Below, piece after piece: positions 11,370 to 22,893 of a stretch of 64,000 nt of DNA. The notes below the pieces were generated by a model. The model saw only the letters and a list, made by a program, of their open reading frames with translations, made no database searches and was not told where the DNA came from. The position numbers and the translations under genes are program-made. Position 1 is the first letter of the stretch; each line of letters starts with the position of its first letter. Source of the stretch: Sambucus nigra (Eukaryota; Streptophyta; Magnoliopsida; Dipsacales; Adoxaceae); the NCBI GenBank assembly GCA_949130495.1, contig OX422211.1, positions 444,052,219 through 444,116,218 of the forward strand, written 5' to 3'.

Positions 11370-12148
11370 CTTAGCCAACTGTTTCGTGCAGTACAATGTT
11401 AGCCGACAAGCAGTCTTAGTTATTTTATCTATATAGAGGATTCTCGTTTTTAATTTAGATATGTTTTAAACTTTGATCTATTAAAACTTTACTCTGCCTA
11501 ATGTTGTATTCCAATTCACATGAATAGTAATTGATTATATATACAATATACATATTTGACGATGCTTTAACAGATATTGTTTGTGATATGAATTGTTTAG
11601 ATTTGAGAGGTCTATTGAAGATTTTCTCGGTAGGCTTAACCCGACTTTAGTAACCTTAAATTGAGAAACGTGACTCGTTACTACACATATGATTACTACA
11701 ACTGGAATCCAAATTGAAATATTCGATTAAAATTCTTCCTTATCATGATATGCCATCAGTAGCATCTCTTTCACTTTCTCTGTGATGTTGGATCTCTCCC
11801 TTGATGAGTTAGTAAATTTTCAGTGCATTCAAACTTGTAATAATAATAGTTATGGAAACAATAGCACTCAATCTTTGACTTGTCATACTTATGATCATGA
11901 TTTTTTTCGTCATAAACTATAATTCCATCGTCTAGAATTTTTTTTGGTCATAATGAATATGTTTCTTTACCTTTTTTATGAGAATGGCCATGTAAGTTAG
12001 CTTATACACCCAACTACCAATGAAATAAAAATGAATAGGTTTTTTATTTACCAAAATAAGTCACAAGATTAATAGGAAGTCGATTAAATCGGGTTCATGC
12101 TAACAATTGAGTCTGTTACAAAACGCCTTGCATCTATTCTGACCTAAC
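11370..12148. other. AT-rich sequence between two LTR elements
   Basis: No ORF or known repeat can be supported. It separates the right end of the Athila element from the left LTR of the next element and may be CACTA interior, because the sequence right of that element (18544 onward) is CACTA. That link rests only on position. Confidence 0.4.
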
Positions 12149-13654
12149 TGATAATACGCAAATATTGCGTATTTCATCCCTCAAACCGACGCATTTTAGG
12201 CCCCTCGGGTATCTTATTCCCTATATTTATGCTCTTTAACAAGATAACCTTGTATTTCTATGTTAACATGTTTTGTAGGGATTAATTGAGCTTTTATAGG
12301 TATTTGGATGCTAAGTGTGAAGTTCAAACACATTCTGCTCAATTTTTGTACGCGATCGCACGTTCGAGGGCATTTTAGTCTTTTCATAGCTTGGACGCTG
12401 GACCACCATCTACACGAAAGTTGTATCCCTCCTCGCAAGCTTCACGTGGCCATGAACGGTGCGTGATTCCAATTCAAAACGAAGAAATTACGACGATTTT
12501 AGCGAAAGGGAAAGGCAAACATGCCAAAATAGGAGGAAAGGAGAAGCAGCCCTGCTTGATCGATCGATCGATCAAAATGATCTATCGATCGATCCTTCAT
12601 ATTTTGGCCATCGTGGGGAGATAATGGGCTGATATTTTTGCCATCGATCGATCGATCACCTGTTTTTAGCTGATACTTTGGCTTTTCTTTTCTTTTTCCT
12701 TTTTTTCTAATTTAATTTCTTTTACTATATAAAGGAATTTTTGTTGTAAAAATAGAGATAATTCGTTTTAGGTTAGAATAGTTTAGGGTTTGAGGGTTTT
12801 TGGAGAGTTCTTCATTTCTTCTTGGATTGACACCCTTTTGGGCTTGTAAGTTGACTATTCATTCACCCTCTCCATTAATATAGCTTGTATTTCATTTATT
12901 CTTGCTTTCTAGTTAATTTACATGCTTTCTAATTAGATTCACACGCTTTATTTACTTTCTTTCTAGTATAGTTTTATCGCGTTTAGTTACCGCATTTATT
13001 TACCATGTTCTTAATATGCTTTCTAGCTAATTTAGTATAGGTTGTATTTGAATGGAACTCACACGGGTTGACGCATTGCTTTGCTTTGGTGATGGTGTTT
13101 ACGGGTCTATTTCGAGTGTGTTGTCCTGCTATTGCGCTTAGGAGATTTGACGGGGCATATCATGTATGTCCCGTGCTTATGACCTTGCGTGCGTAGTTTC
13201 CGGGATATTTGTTGACGCCAAAATCTTATTAGGGTTTTATGCAGATTTAGGTGCGTGACAACCCTTGGTTCAATTAACTGTTGAAACAAGATGCATTCGT
13301 AATAACTCGTCGATCCATGTGACCATTTTATACGAATTAACTCGGGTGAGGGATATTCGACGCAACCTATAGTTTTTACTCACTTTGTTAATCTAGCTTT
13401 GCTTTCCCTCGCCTACATTAATCATTTCCCTTTTATGCCACTTTTTCCTTTTTGTGTATAATCACCTTTTCCCTTTTATTGAGGAGTATTAAATCATATA
13501 AATTCTAGCAACTCGTCCCTGTAGATCTTTCGATATCGACTTACCGTTGTGCTTGCCTCGTAAGTGTATTCATAATTTAGGTTTTTGCATTATCGCGGTG
13601 AAATGAAAACAACGACTGTGTCCTTACACGTGAACACCTTTCACGCGCTAATCA
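12149..13654 (+). repeat. 5' LTR of the non-autonomous element
   Basis: It starts TGATAATACGC and ends GCGCTAATCA. A (CGAT)n array sits at about 12556-12600 and again at 12643-12660, followed by a TATA box CTATATAAAGG at 12725-12735. Its partner is 17060-18543. Confidence 0.93.
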
Positions 13655-13657
13655 AAA

Positions 13658-13675
13658 TGGCGTCGTTGTCGGGAA
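13658..13675 (+). promoter_or_regulatory. Primer binding site (tRNA-Asp type)
   Basis: TGGCGTCGTTGTCGGGAA lies three bases after the 5' LTR and matches the Athila-type site TGGCGCCGTTGCCGGGGA with three changes. Confidence 0.85.
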
Positions 13676-13849
13676 GGAGTTTGTTTTAGACTTTATTTGA
13701 TTTAGTATTTCATAGTATTTTCATTCTATTTGTATTATTTGCTAATATTTTTGCAGGACTTCCACATTTGAGCACTTAGAAACGCTCGAATTATTCCCGC
13801 GCGCACCTACTTTGTGGAATCCGCCACTTCGAGCCATTTTGGGGTAAGC

Positions 13850-14800
13850 ATGTCTTATTCCAATTCTTTCAGTAATCATTGTTATAATTCTCAAAATTCT
13901 CGCAAACTTATGACTTTTGGTGAATACTTAGTATCCCAAAGAATTACAAAGTCAAATATGACTTTGGGCGAGTATAATGAAAGTCAAAACTTAGGTTATT
14001 GGAATTTTGATGATGATGATAATCATTTTTGGCCATTACCTCGTTATAATAGGAATTTTGAAATGAATTGCAATAGTTTTCAAAATTTCTATAATAATGA
14101 GTTTTCATTTAAGTCCGATGGTAATTTTCAAAGTTCCCATTTACAAGTATCCCCACCTCGACCTATGACATTCGGTGAGGGCTTACGTATGCTTGAAAAT
14201 GATAAAATTGAAAATGGTTATCAGGAAGAAAATCGTTTGTGGGAACATGAGTTGGATTTATTATTTGAGTCTGACGACGATTTTTCTTCCGAGACTTTTG
14301 AAGTCGAGAAATGTTTTGAACCAAATGAGGTCTTTGTGCCTACTTTAGAACAAATAATTCGTCACTTGGCCCATCTCGTAATAGATATTGAAAGTGAGGA
14401 TGAAAATGACATAATATCTATTTGTAATGAAATGATTTCTTCTTTGTCCCCCAAAGAAGAACATTTCATTGAAAATGATATTATTTCCTTCGAAACTTAA
14501 TCTTCATGCGATGATGATTCATCTCATGAGTTTGAATTTCTTTCATCCCCATTTTCATTCTCTGTTATCACACCGTCACAAGTACCCGATGATTCGGTTG
14601 TAAACTTTAATGTTTTAATCCTTTTCGCCGATGAGGAGTACTTTCTCGAGTCGCCCTCCACAATCACATCTTTGCCTTTGTGTGTGCCCGCTCCCATTCC
14701 AATTTCAAAATCCTTGGGAGGATATTCAGCTTTTCTCGGTCCCCACATATTTTTGTCACCCGTTAAATCCAAACCCCCATCGTCCCTCCAAAAGTTTTAA
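13850..14800 (+). pseudogene. Unknown protein of the non-autonomous element, one in-frame stop
   Basis: An ATG at 13850 opens 216 codons ending at TAA 14498-14500. The same frame then continues without interruption for another 99 codons to TAA 14798-14800, so the ancestral protein was probably about 316 residues. I do not recognise a domain. It is rich in Asn, Ser, Asp and Glu, with a thrice-repeated short motif (MTFGEYLVSQ, MTLGEYNESQ, MTFGEGLRM) and an acidic middle. No zinc knuckle, protease or polymerase motif is visible. A gag-like structural or RNA-binding role would be a guess. A few more codons upstream are open but begin with GTG, so the ATG is preferred. Confidence 0.6.
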
Positions 14801-15197
14801 TTGACGATGGTTCCTTTCTTCCGCCTTACACATGCCTTCCGTTGTTCAAACAAAATTCATATTTTTCTGAAGGCATGCTTGTATGTGAGGGTACACCGGT
14901 TATCTTCCAAAGTCAAATCGTTTTTGCGGTGAACCCTCAGATATTTAGACTTCTAGTGTACAGCTAGTGTGTAGCCTAAATAGTAGGTTGTATATAGTTA
15001 GCTTTTTATTCCTTCTTTCTTTATTTTTTCTTTCCTTTTTAATTTAGTCTAGTGTAATTAGTTAATTTTTTGTTATTTGTTTCTGCTATGCTCGGTATTA
15101 ACTTGTTTTGTAGATTCTTTGGACTTGTTCTTATGGGGATCGCTCCAATTTTGGGTAATATCGCTCTTTTCCTCTCTTTAACTTGGTTCATAATTAA

Positions 15198-15236
15198 CAT
15201 TGAGGACAAAGTCAGGTTTTAAGTTAGGGGGTGTGG
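15198..15236 (+). promoter_or_regulatory. Internal polypurine tract with TTGAGGACAA box
   Basis: The sequence attgaggacaa is followed 12 bases later by AAGTTAGGGGGTGTGGGAT. The purine core is the same as the terminal tract at 17045-17059, 1.8 kb downstream. The Athila element carries the same pair. Confidence 0.8.
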
Positions 15237-16847
15237 GATATTCTATCCATTTCTTTATTTAGTCCATGTTTTTGCTCACATGTTAGTTACTTAGTATACT
15301 TTTCTTAGAAAAATTAAAAATTTCAAAAAGATTTTCTTTCTTTTTTCTCCTTTGGTGGGCATTTTACCTTTGTTTTCGATGATAAATTTCAATAAATGCC
15401 CGATCCAATTAACAACCCAATGATGCATGTTCTCGATTTTAGAAGTTATTATACTTTATTCTTACTTATTGATATTATGAATAACTTCATGAAATAAACT
15501 TTAATCCCATGAGCACATGCACTTTCCTTGTTCTATTGATTTGGTTTAATATTTTTATAACTCGGTAATCTTTTGTTACATTGTATATACTTACACCGAG
15601 TAAGCTTTGTTGCTTTCATCGTTTGTGAGTGTATACACTATTCTTTTCTCATTTAAAACGTTGAATTCGTTGGTAATCTCTCTATTTTTTTCATTTGATC
15701 GTTCATTAATTGAGTTTATACATGAAATGTGTTACTTGAGAATGATTTTCATATATTGTTTTGACTCAAGAATTGCATAAACTTTTGGAAATGATCATAG
15801 GCCATCTTTGTTATATCACCCATATTAGCCTTAACCTCACCTTATATGTTTCACCTCGTCAATCCCTTTGAGCCTAAATATTAGCCTTCCGTTTCACAAC
15901 CCCAATCCCATAACCATCTCCGCATTGGAGTTTTAGCCCATATATACACTTTCCATACCTTTGTTTGGAATGTTACATGGGATTTAATGATGTTGTTGTG
16001 TCGGTTGACATTTAGGCATATGAGAGTTTGAAACGTAAAGAAAAGAAAGATGAGAAAAAGTGAAGAAAAAGAGAAAGTAGAAAACAAAAGAAAACATGAG
16101 AAAAAGATGAAAAGAAAAAGAAAAAGAAAGTTGTATATGTTATACATAGTTCAATAAGCTTTGATTACTCTCCACATTTGTATATCTAATGCCTTTTTTG
16201 GAACTTGCTTTCCAATTTTTGATATGGCCCGCATTTTTCCCATTACCCCGAGTTTCATCCCCAAACACTTTGAATACCTATATACATCCCTCTCATTTCG
16301 TGCCCTAACCTAGTCTACATTACAACCCTATTAAATTCCTATGTGATATTAGGTTGATGTAATTTAAAAGTCATAATAGTTTTGATAATTTGTGAAAACG
16401 CATTACGCCTCCCTTAGTGTGCGATATCCTTTCATTGAGATTACAGTTTTTATTTCCTATATAGTGTTCTTCATTTATAACATACGTGCGGCCTAGTTTC
16501 CATTTACATTTACTCTTTATGCCCGCATGTTCCGTATATTACCTCCCTGTTTTGAGTGAATTCACTTGATGAGTGTAATGCCCGTGAGGATTGAATTTAT
16601 GCTTGCTTTAATGTTTATTCGGTTTATTTAAGTTTTTGCCAAATCACACTTTGCATGTGCTTGCTCCCCTCCCACATTTTAAGGTTTCAAATCTATGAGG
16701 TGCAGTCTATAATGTTAATGATTCGGACTTTTGTTTGAATTTTGTTCAATGTGCTAATAATGCGTATGAAATCCTTTTTTCTATTGTTGGACTTGTCGCA
16801 TGTTAGGTTGGGAATCACGTCCTATGTGATGTTTATGGGTATCATCC

Positions 16848-16947
16848 CTGAAAACCCTCATGAGGCGACACTTGTCCACTAGGGTAACTTAGGGGTTTGA
16901 CGGCTTATTGGATACGCTAAATGCAATCGAATCGCCCGTGAAAGTGG
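16848..16947 (+). other. Conserved ~100-bp block shared with the Athila 3' region
   Basis: It aligns to the reverse complement of 653-752 at about 78-80% identity by hand, far above the surrounding sequence, which does not align. Confidence 0.8.
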
Positions 16948-17044
16948 CGTTATGCTTTTATACCATACTTTTGTACCATCTCCTCCTTTTGGTTTGCTTG
17001 TAGTTCTTGTTTCATCCTATTTCATTGCTAGGGACTAGCAATGT

Positions 17045-17059
17045 GTAAGTTAGGGGGTG
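17045..17059 (+). promoter_or_regulatory. Terminal polypurine tract
   Basis: GTAAGTTAGGGGGTG directly precedes the 3' LTR (TGATAATATG), the canonical place for plus-strand priming. Confidence 0.88.
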
Positions 17060-18543
17060 TGATAATATGAAAATATTACGTATTTCATCCCTCAAACCGA
17101 CGCATTTTAGCCCCCTCGAGTATCTTATTCCCTATATTTATGCTCGTTAACCAGAAAACCTTGGATTTCTATGTTAACATGTTTTGCAGGGGTTAATTGA
17201 GCATTTATAGGTAGTTGGATGCTAAGTGTGAAGTTCGGACGCATTCCGCTCGATTTTCGTACGCGATCGCATGTTCAAGGGAATTTTAGTCTTTTCACAT
17301 CTTGTGTACCTGGCCCAACATCTCACGTAAGTTGTAGCTCTCCTCGCAAGCTTCGCGTGGCCGTGAACGGTGCGCGATTTCGATTCCAAACGAAGAAGTT
17401 ACGATGATTTTAGCGGAAGGGAAATGCAAACATGCCAAAATAGGAGGAAAGGAGAAGCAGCCCTGCTTCATCGATCGATTGATCCTTGATATTTTGGCCA
17501 TCGTGGGGAGATAGTGGTCCGATATTTTTGCCATCAATCAATCGATCGATCCCATGTTTCCAACTGATATTTTTGCTTTTCTTTTCTTTTTCCTTTTTCC
17601 TTTTCTTTTCTAATTTAATTCGTTTTACTATATAAAGGAATTTTTCTTGTAAAAACAGAGATAATTCATTTTAGGTTAGAATAGCTTAGGGTTTGAGGGT
17701 TTTTGTTGAGTTCTTCATTTCTTCTTGGATTGACACCCTTTTGCGCTTGTAAGTTGACCATTCATTCACCCTCTCCATTAATATAGCTTGTGTTTCATTT
17801 ATTCTTGCTTTCTAGTTAATTTACATGTTTTCTAATTAGATTCACATGCTTTATTTACTTTCTTTCTAGTATAGTTTTATCGCATTTATTTACCGCGTTT
17901 TTAATATGCTTTCTATCTAATTTAGTCTAGGTTGTGTTTGAATGGAACTCACTCGGGTTGACGCGTTGCTTTGCTTTGGTGATGGTGTTTATGGGTCTAT
18001 TTTGGGTGCGTTGTCCTAGTTATTGCGCCTAGGAGATTTGACGGGGCATATCATGAATGTAAGTGCTTACGATGTTGCGTACGTAGTTTTTGGGATATTT
18101 GTTGACGCCAAAATCTTATTAGGCTTTTATGTGGATTTAGGGGCATGACAACCCTTAGTTCAATTAACTGTCAAAATGAGACGCATTCGTAATAACTTCG
18201 TCGACCCATGTGACCATTTTATACTAATTATCTCGGGTGAGGGATATTCGACGCAACCTATAGTGTTTACTCACTTTGTTAATCTAGCTTTATTTTCCCT
18301 CGCCTAGATTAATCATTTCCCTTTTATGCATCTTTTTCCTTTTTGTGTATAATCACCTTTTTCCCTTTTATTGAGAAGTATTAAATCATATAAATTCTAA
18401 CAACTCATCCCTGTGGATCTTTCGATAACTTACCGCTGTGCTTGCCTCACAAGTGTAGTCATAATTTAGGTTTTTGCATTATCGTGGTGAAACGAAAACA
18501 ACAACTGTGTCCTTACACGTGCACACCTATTACGCGCTAATCA
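17060..18543 (+). repeat. 3' LTR of the non-autonomous element
   Basis: It is the partner of 12149-13654, ending ...GCGCTAATCA. The (CGAT)n array is shorter here (about 17468-17480 and 17533-17551) and the TATA box is kept at about 17629-17638. Confidence 0.93.
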
Positions 18544-18949
18544 CCAACATTTCCATGAAGTCCAATTAGGACTCATGGTTGTCATTGTGGTAACGGGGAT
18601 CATATGTCTCGTCAAATGCATATAGCCTTCCATTATTAGAACAAAATTCTAGATATTATTTTGGATAACTGTATCCTTTGATACATGTTTTGAGCCTGTT
18701 TACATGTTTTGATATAATTATTGCATTTTTTGCGCATGTTTACATGTTTTAGTTACAAAAGAAGATTTTTGATTACTCTATACATGTTTCGACATCATGA
18801 TTTCTTGGTTGCTTTTAATATGTAATTTTTTTCAAACCACCATTACTAGTAATTTAGTATGAAAACTTCAAGGAAAGGAGGTTGTTGTGTCCATTTTCCC
18901 CTTATTGCAGAACTTTAATTTAATATATATCTATACTTGCTTTTTTCAG
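18544..18949 (+). other. CACTA interior without supported exon
   Basis: The sequence is probably intronic, with several tacatgtttt words, and ends in a good intron acceptor (ttttttcag at 18941-18949). Confidence 0.4.
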
Positions 18950-20561
18950 CATCTTCTACTTCCAAGCAAAAGCATGGATATTCTCGAAATTTGAAAGCCG
19001 ACGCCTTGTACTCACAAACAGGGTTTAAAATACCAATGCACTTTTCCCCAGGAGATGGAAGACCATCAAGCCTTAATCATGATACTTTCACAGCTGAAAT
19101 TGGAATTCTTATACGAAGCCACGCGCCTCTTCAGGTCCGGAAATGGTCAGCTATCTCTATGGATGATAATGAAACTTTGATCGATAGAATCTTGGTAAGT
19201 ATAAATCGTTAGGACACTATATTCTCATTTAATTATTTTTGTATGAATTAAAACATTGACAATGTTTTAACTTGTGTAGACGAAGTTCGACGTTGACATG
19301 TTAAACCCAGATGTTCTAAGATATTTACACGTGACAATGGGATCTCGGTATTCTAACTTCCGCTATGAATTGAATTTGCATGTTTTAAAGTACACAACTT
19401 TGGAAGAGGCTAAACGACACAAACATCCCAAGGTTGTCTCTAAAAATGATTGGGACTACCTTTGTGACCTTTTCCACTCTAATGACTGGCAGGTATGTTC
19501 TTTTCATTCTTTATTTCTATTGTTGCTTATGATCAAATTTGGACAATTTTTTTTTATCTTAAATCTGATGACATTCTTATGATCAGTGAGGATATCGTTT
19601 GTTGTTGCATAGTAATTGACCTAGATAGTAGTCCGCACCATTGGCATGCTTGCATAGTATAGTTTTTTTTAGTTGCAACATTTCTCACTGTGATTAACTA
19701 TTTTTTCATGTAATTATTTTTTTGTATTTACTCTGTGTAGAACTTATTAAAGTAACCATGTTCTTTTTTCAAAAAAAAATTATATAGGTTGCTGATAATA
19801 TGTAAACATGTTTATTATATACTAAATTTTTAAAGTAAACCTATTAAAAACTTTGCGAAATAATGAAAGCTTTGTGAAATTGACACAAGCTAAAATCGTA
19901 TTGTAGAGTAAGTAGTTAAAATATAGCGAGAGTCGTGCGCGTGTTCCTTTTAATCATCGCGGCGGGTTAAAGGCTTTTTATGCAACAAAAATATGAGGAG
20001 GTAATTTATATTATTTTTAGTTTAATGTCATATATATATATATATATTTGTACTTGCATTGACATGTTTTTGGTAATAGAATAGTAAAGTATCAGATTGT
20101 GGGCCAAAGGGATCGATACATCTCTTCCACGATACCCATTTCAACAAAAATGGGTGGAGTAATTCAGAGGCAGAGTCATGCTATGTGAGCATATCAATTA
20201 TCAGTGTAGTCATAACAACGTTATTATTTTCTATATAAAATAAAACCGTTCTCTATTAATTTTGCAGAATGAGATGAATGAGTTAAAGAAAAATACAAAT
20301 CTACAATTAAGTGAAGCTCAGATATGTGAACGAGTTCTTGGAAAAAGGCCAGGTTACGTGAAGGGTCAAGGTTTTGGGCCCCGACCAGATACACCAAGAT
20401 ATGTTTTCACAAGGGAAACTATGGCAGAGAATGAAGCATTGAAGTCCGAGATCACACAGTTGAAAGATCTTATTGCAAGTCAGAAGGAGGTGCTTGAGCG
20501 CTTTATGCAACATACGGAGACCTCTTTTAGGCGAATCGAGGGGGCCTCAGTCGAACCATGA
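18950..20561 (+). pseudogene. CACTA transposase (Transposase_24 / En-Spm type), C-terminal exons
   Basis: Five exons can be read with GT-AG borders: 18950-19194, 19280-19492, 19927-20000, 20080-20184 and 20268-20561. All junctions except those at exon 3 keep phase 0. Family landmarks appear in order: KFDVDMLNPDVLRYL with a Trp-rich WDYLCDLF, then NHRGG, then an LFHDTH...W segment, then ICERVLGKRPGYVKG and GFGPRP, with a Leu/Glu-rich C-terminal helix. Exon 3 needs a one-base shift near 19987-19992 (A-run), so the gene is broken. N-terminal exons are missing. The family encodes a protein that binds CACTA ends. A host-gene reading is unlikely because the terminal CACTA sequence lies 650 bp downstream. 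Confidence 0.82.
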
Positions 20562-20675
20562 TCTAGTTGTCTTTCGTTTATCATGTTACTCTGAACCATA
20601 ATTTAGATGCTTTTTATTTATTGTCTTATTACAAACCATAGTTTTAGGTGTCTCGTTTACTATGTCATCGTAACA
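20554..20675 (+). repeat. Three imperfect 40-bp tandem repeats at the transposase stop
   Basis: The word aaccat(g/a) recurs at 20554, 20594 and 20634 with similar following sequence. The first unit overlaps the stop codon. The period is exactly 40. Confidence 0.6.
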
Positions 20676-21197
20676 AACATAACGGTTATCTTAGTCGTTG
20701 TTTATTTCAATTGAATATAGATAGCACTATTCAAGTTAACCTTTATAATATTAAGTCTATTGTTTCAATCTTTATGTCTATTACAATTTCAATTTGAATT
20801 TATCATTCATATTATTCTATGTTTATGGAACACTGACATGTAGCAAAAGCCATATTATAATTATTGCCAATTAATTGGACGACATGAGTGTAATGGGTTT
20901 TAGTTGTTACAATAATTATGTTTACACTTTTTACAACCTTTTGTGACAAATTTATTTGTCACAAAAAGACATTAAAAACATTTTTTTTTTGTATTTTTAG
21001 CGACTAATTGAATAGGATTTTGTGAGGAAAGATTTTGTCGCAATAGATATTTTTCGTGAAGAACTTTAAATTCTTCATTGAAAACCCTTTAGTGAGGGCT
21101 CTAGCGCGATGAAAATGGTGACGAAATATTTTCGTCACAGAAACGATTTTGTGACGAATTAAGGCCTTTTGCGATGAAAAAATTTCTTCGCTAAAAA

Positions 21198-21214
21198 CCT
21201 ATTTTCTTGTAGTG
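21198..21214 (-). repeat. CACTA terminal inverted repeat (right end)
   Basis: The minus strand reads CACTACAAGAAAATAGG. The next three bases, agg, would be one copy of the 3-bp target duplication; the other copy is not in view. Confidence 0.85.
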
Positions 21215-21216
21215 AG

Positions 21217-22560
21217 GGGAGTGTAATATTTATAAGAAAGGATAGTTATGTGTAATATTTCTGGGATTGACTAGTCACATGTTACATTTTTTTTTATCAA
21301 ATTCAATGCAATAAATTTGCAATTTATTTTTTCTCTTTTTTTTTAATTAATTAATTAATTTGTTTATTATTATTTTTAGGTGTGTAATAATATTTGAAAT
21401 TTCTTGCAATCTCGGCTTAATAGGCTCTTTATATGCATGTTACCTTCTCTTTTCATTAATTTAATGCAAAAAAAAATAACTTCATCTTTCTCTTATTTTT
21501 TAAGCTATTTACCCCACCTCCCCTTTTGTTTGACATAATTAGAAATAAAACTCTTATTTATTCATATATTAGAATTTTGACTCTGAATCAAATATTAGAC
21601 TTGCGCGTTCTCTTGGTTTGTTAATTTATGACCGACTAACTTTGTTGCATAGTAATATGTGAATTTTTGAACATTCAAGGAGGGGAGTGCAATATCAAAA
21701 ATAAAAGGGGAGGTGTGTGTAATATGTGGAAATAATTTCTTATGTGGGCTTGTCTAGGCTCTTTATATGAATGTCACCTTTTTGTTCTTCTTAAATTTTG
21801 TGAAATAAATCTTCAATTCATTTTTCTCTCTGTAGTTTTGGCTAGATTAGAAATACATTTCCTATAGATTCACATATTACAACTCCTCACCTCTAGTTTA
21901 AATATTACACTTACGTGTTCTCGCATTTTTCTTACTTATCACTGGCTACAAGTGTTGCAGTGTAGTGTGTAACTTTTTGCAACATTTAGGGAAGCTAGTG
22001 TAATATTTAAAACAAATGGGGGAGGTGTGAGTATTATATTGAATTGCATTCAATCTTGGTTTATTACATTCTTTATATGCATTTGACTTTCTCTTTTCTG
22101 TAACATAATGCAAATAAAAAATAATAATCTTTTTCATTGTTTTTATGGGAATTGTTGCAGACCTCTTTTATTTCACATAATTACAAATGAGGCTACTATT
22201 TATTCATATATAATAACCTCGCCTCTAGTTTAAATAATTCACTTGAGTGTTCTCTGATATTGCTTATTAGCCACGGGATACTCCTGTTCCAGGGCACTGT
22301 GTATATTTTGAATCATTTAGGGAGAAGAGTGTTATATTCAAAATACAAGGGGAGGTGTGTGTAATATTTGGAATTCCTTGCAATATTGGCTTGACTAGGA
22401 TAGTTATTTGCATGCTACTTTTTTTCTTTCTTTAATAATATACAAGCAATCTCTAATTCACCTCTATGTTTTTGGGTTGTTTTCATGGACCCCCCCCCCC
22501 CCCTTTTGTTTGACATAATTACTGATACGTATCCCATTTATTTAAGTTTCTTTTTGCTTT
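21217..22560 (+). repeat. Degenerate tandem array, about 324-bp period, four copies
   Basis: Anchor words (gtgtgtaataatattt and relatives) recur at about 21380, 21712, 22025 and 22351, spacing 332, 313 and 326 bp. Each unit carries the same order of features: a ggggagtgtaatatt word, a cttgcaat...ctctttatatgcatg word, a gacataattagaaat word and an acctctagtttaaatatta word. A further weak unit lies at about 23590-23880. No coding content. A C14 run lies at 22490-22503. Confidence 0.75.
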
Positions 22561-22893
22561 ACAGTGAGATAATACTATATTTAGAGACACGGCCTTAGAT
22601 GTTCAATAATTAGACTTACCACTTCGTATGCTTAAGCTACAAGCGACTCGATGCATAAGGTACGCAAAATAATGCACATGTGGGAGTTCAGTCTATTTTT
22701 TTTAAAAGCAGGGGATTATGTCTAATTACGACATTATCTCAAAGGGCAAAGTAAAAAAAATATTGATTTAAATATAACAAGTCCTCATCTCTGATTTAAA
22801 TATTATTTGAGGGGTAATGTTTTTAATTAAGAATCACAAGTATTTAGTCTCACTTTTAAAGATTCTTTTGAAGCTACTCCCATGTTTTTATTT
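22561..22893. other. Non-coding AT-rich spacer
   Basis: I see no gene or recognisable element between the tandem array and the MITE. Confidence 0.5.

Larger units (their letters stand above)
14801..17044 (+). other. Long 3' non-coding region of the non-autonomous element
   Basis: About 2.2 kb lacks a supported ORF. It contains the internal polypurine tract at 15198-15236, A-rich purine tracts (about 16040-16130) and the Athila-shared block 16848-16947. This parallels the 3' region of the Athila element at 574-2247. Confidence 0.75.
12149..18543 (+). mobile_element. Non-autonomous Athila-related LTR retrotransposon
   Basis: Two LTRs (1506 and 1484 bp) flank only 3.4 kb of interior. The primer site, the polypurine tract, a TTGAGGACAA...AAGTTAGGGGG internal tract and a ~100-bp 3' block all match the Athila element on the left, but no gag, protease, RT or integrase is present. 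The flanks ctaac (12144-12148) and ccaac (18544-18548) are a 5-bp target duplication with one mismatch. The LTRs differ at roughly one base in ten plus indels, so it is older than the Athila copy. It presumably depended on Athila proteins in trans; that is inference. Confidence 0.9.
18544..21214 (+). mobile_element. 3' part of a CACTA (En/Spm-type) DNA transposon
   Basis: The right end is TTTTCTTGTAGTG, the inverted form of the conserved CACTACAAGAAAA terminus. About 300 bp of subterminal sequence before it is filled with degenerate words of the TTTTGTGACGAA / TTTCGTCACAGAAA kind in both orientations, typical of CACTA subterminal repeats. Upstream lie exons of a Transposase_24-type protein in the same orientation. 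The matching left end is not in the window; the element was interrupted by the LTR element ending at 18543 or lost its 5' part. Confidence 0.88.

Noticed and set aside
12556..12600. GATC arrays as Dam methylation or replication-origin sites
   Set aside because: Everything around them is plant nuclear retrotransposon DNA; a bacterial origin makes no sense here.
14524..14772. Minus-strand ORF of 82 codons
   Set aside because: It is the shadow of the plus-strand ORF extension 14501-14800, which shares its frame and composition with the main ORF.
20262..20561. C-terminal ORF as an uncharacterised host protein
   Set aside because: It has the Transposase_24 motifs ICERVLGKRPGYVKG and GFGPRP, follows other transposase exons and precedes a CACTA terminus.
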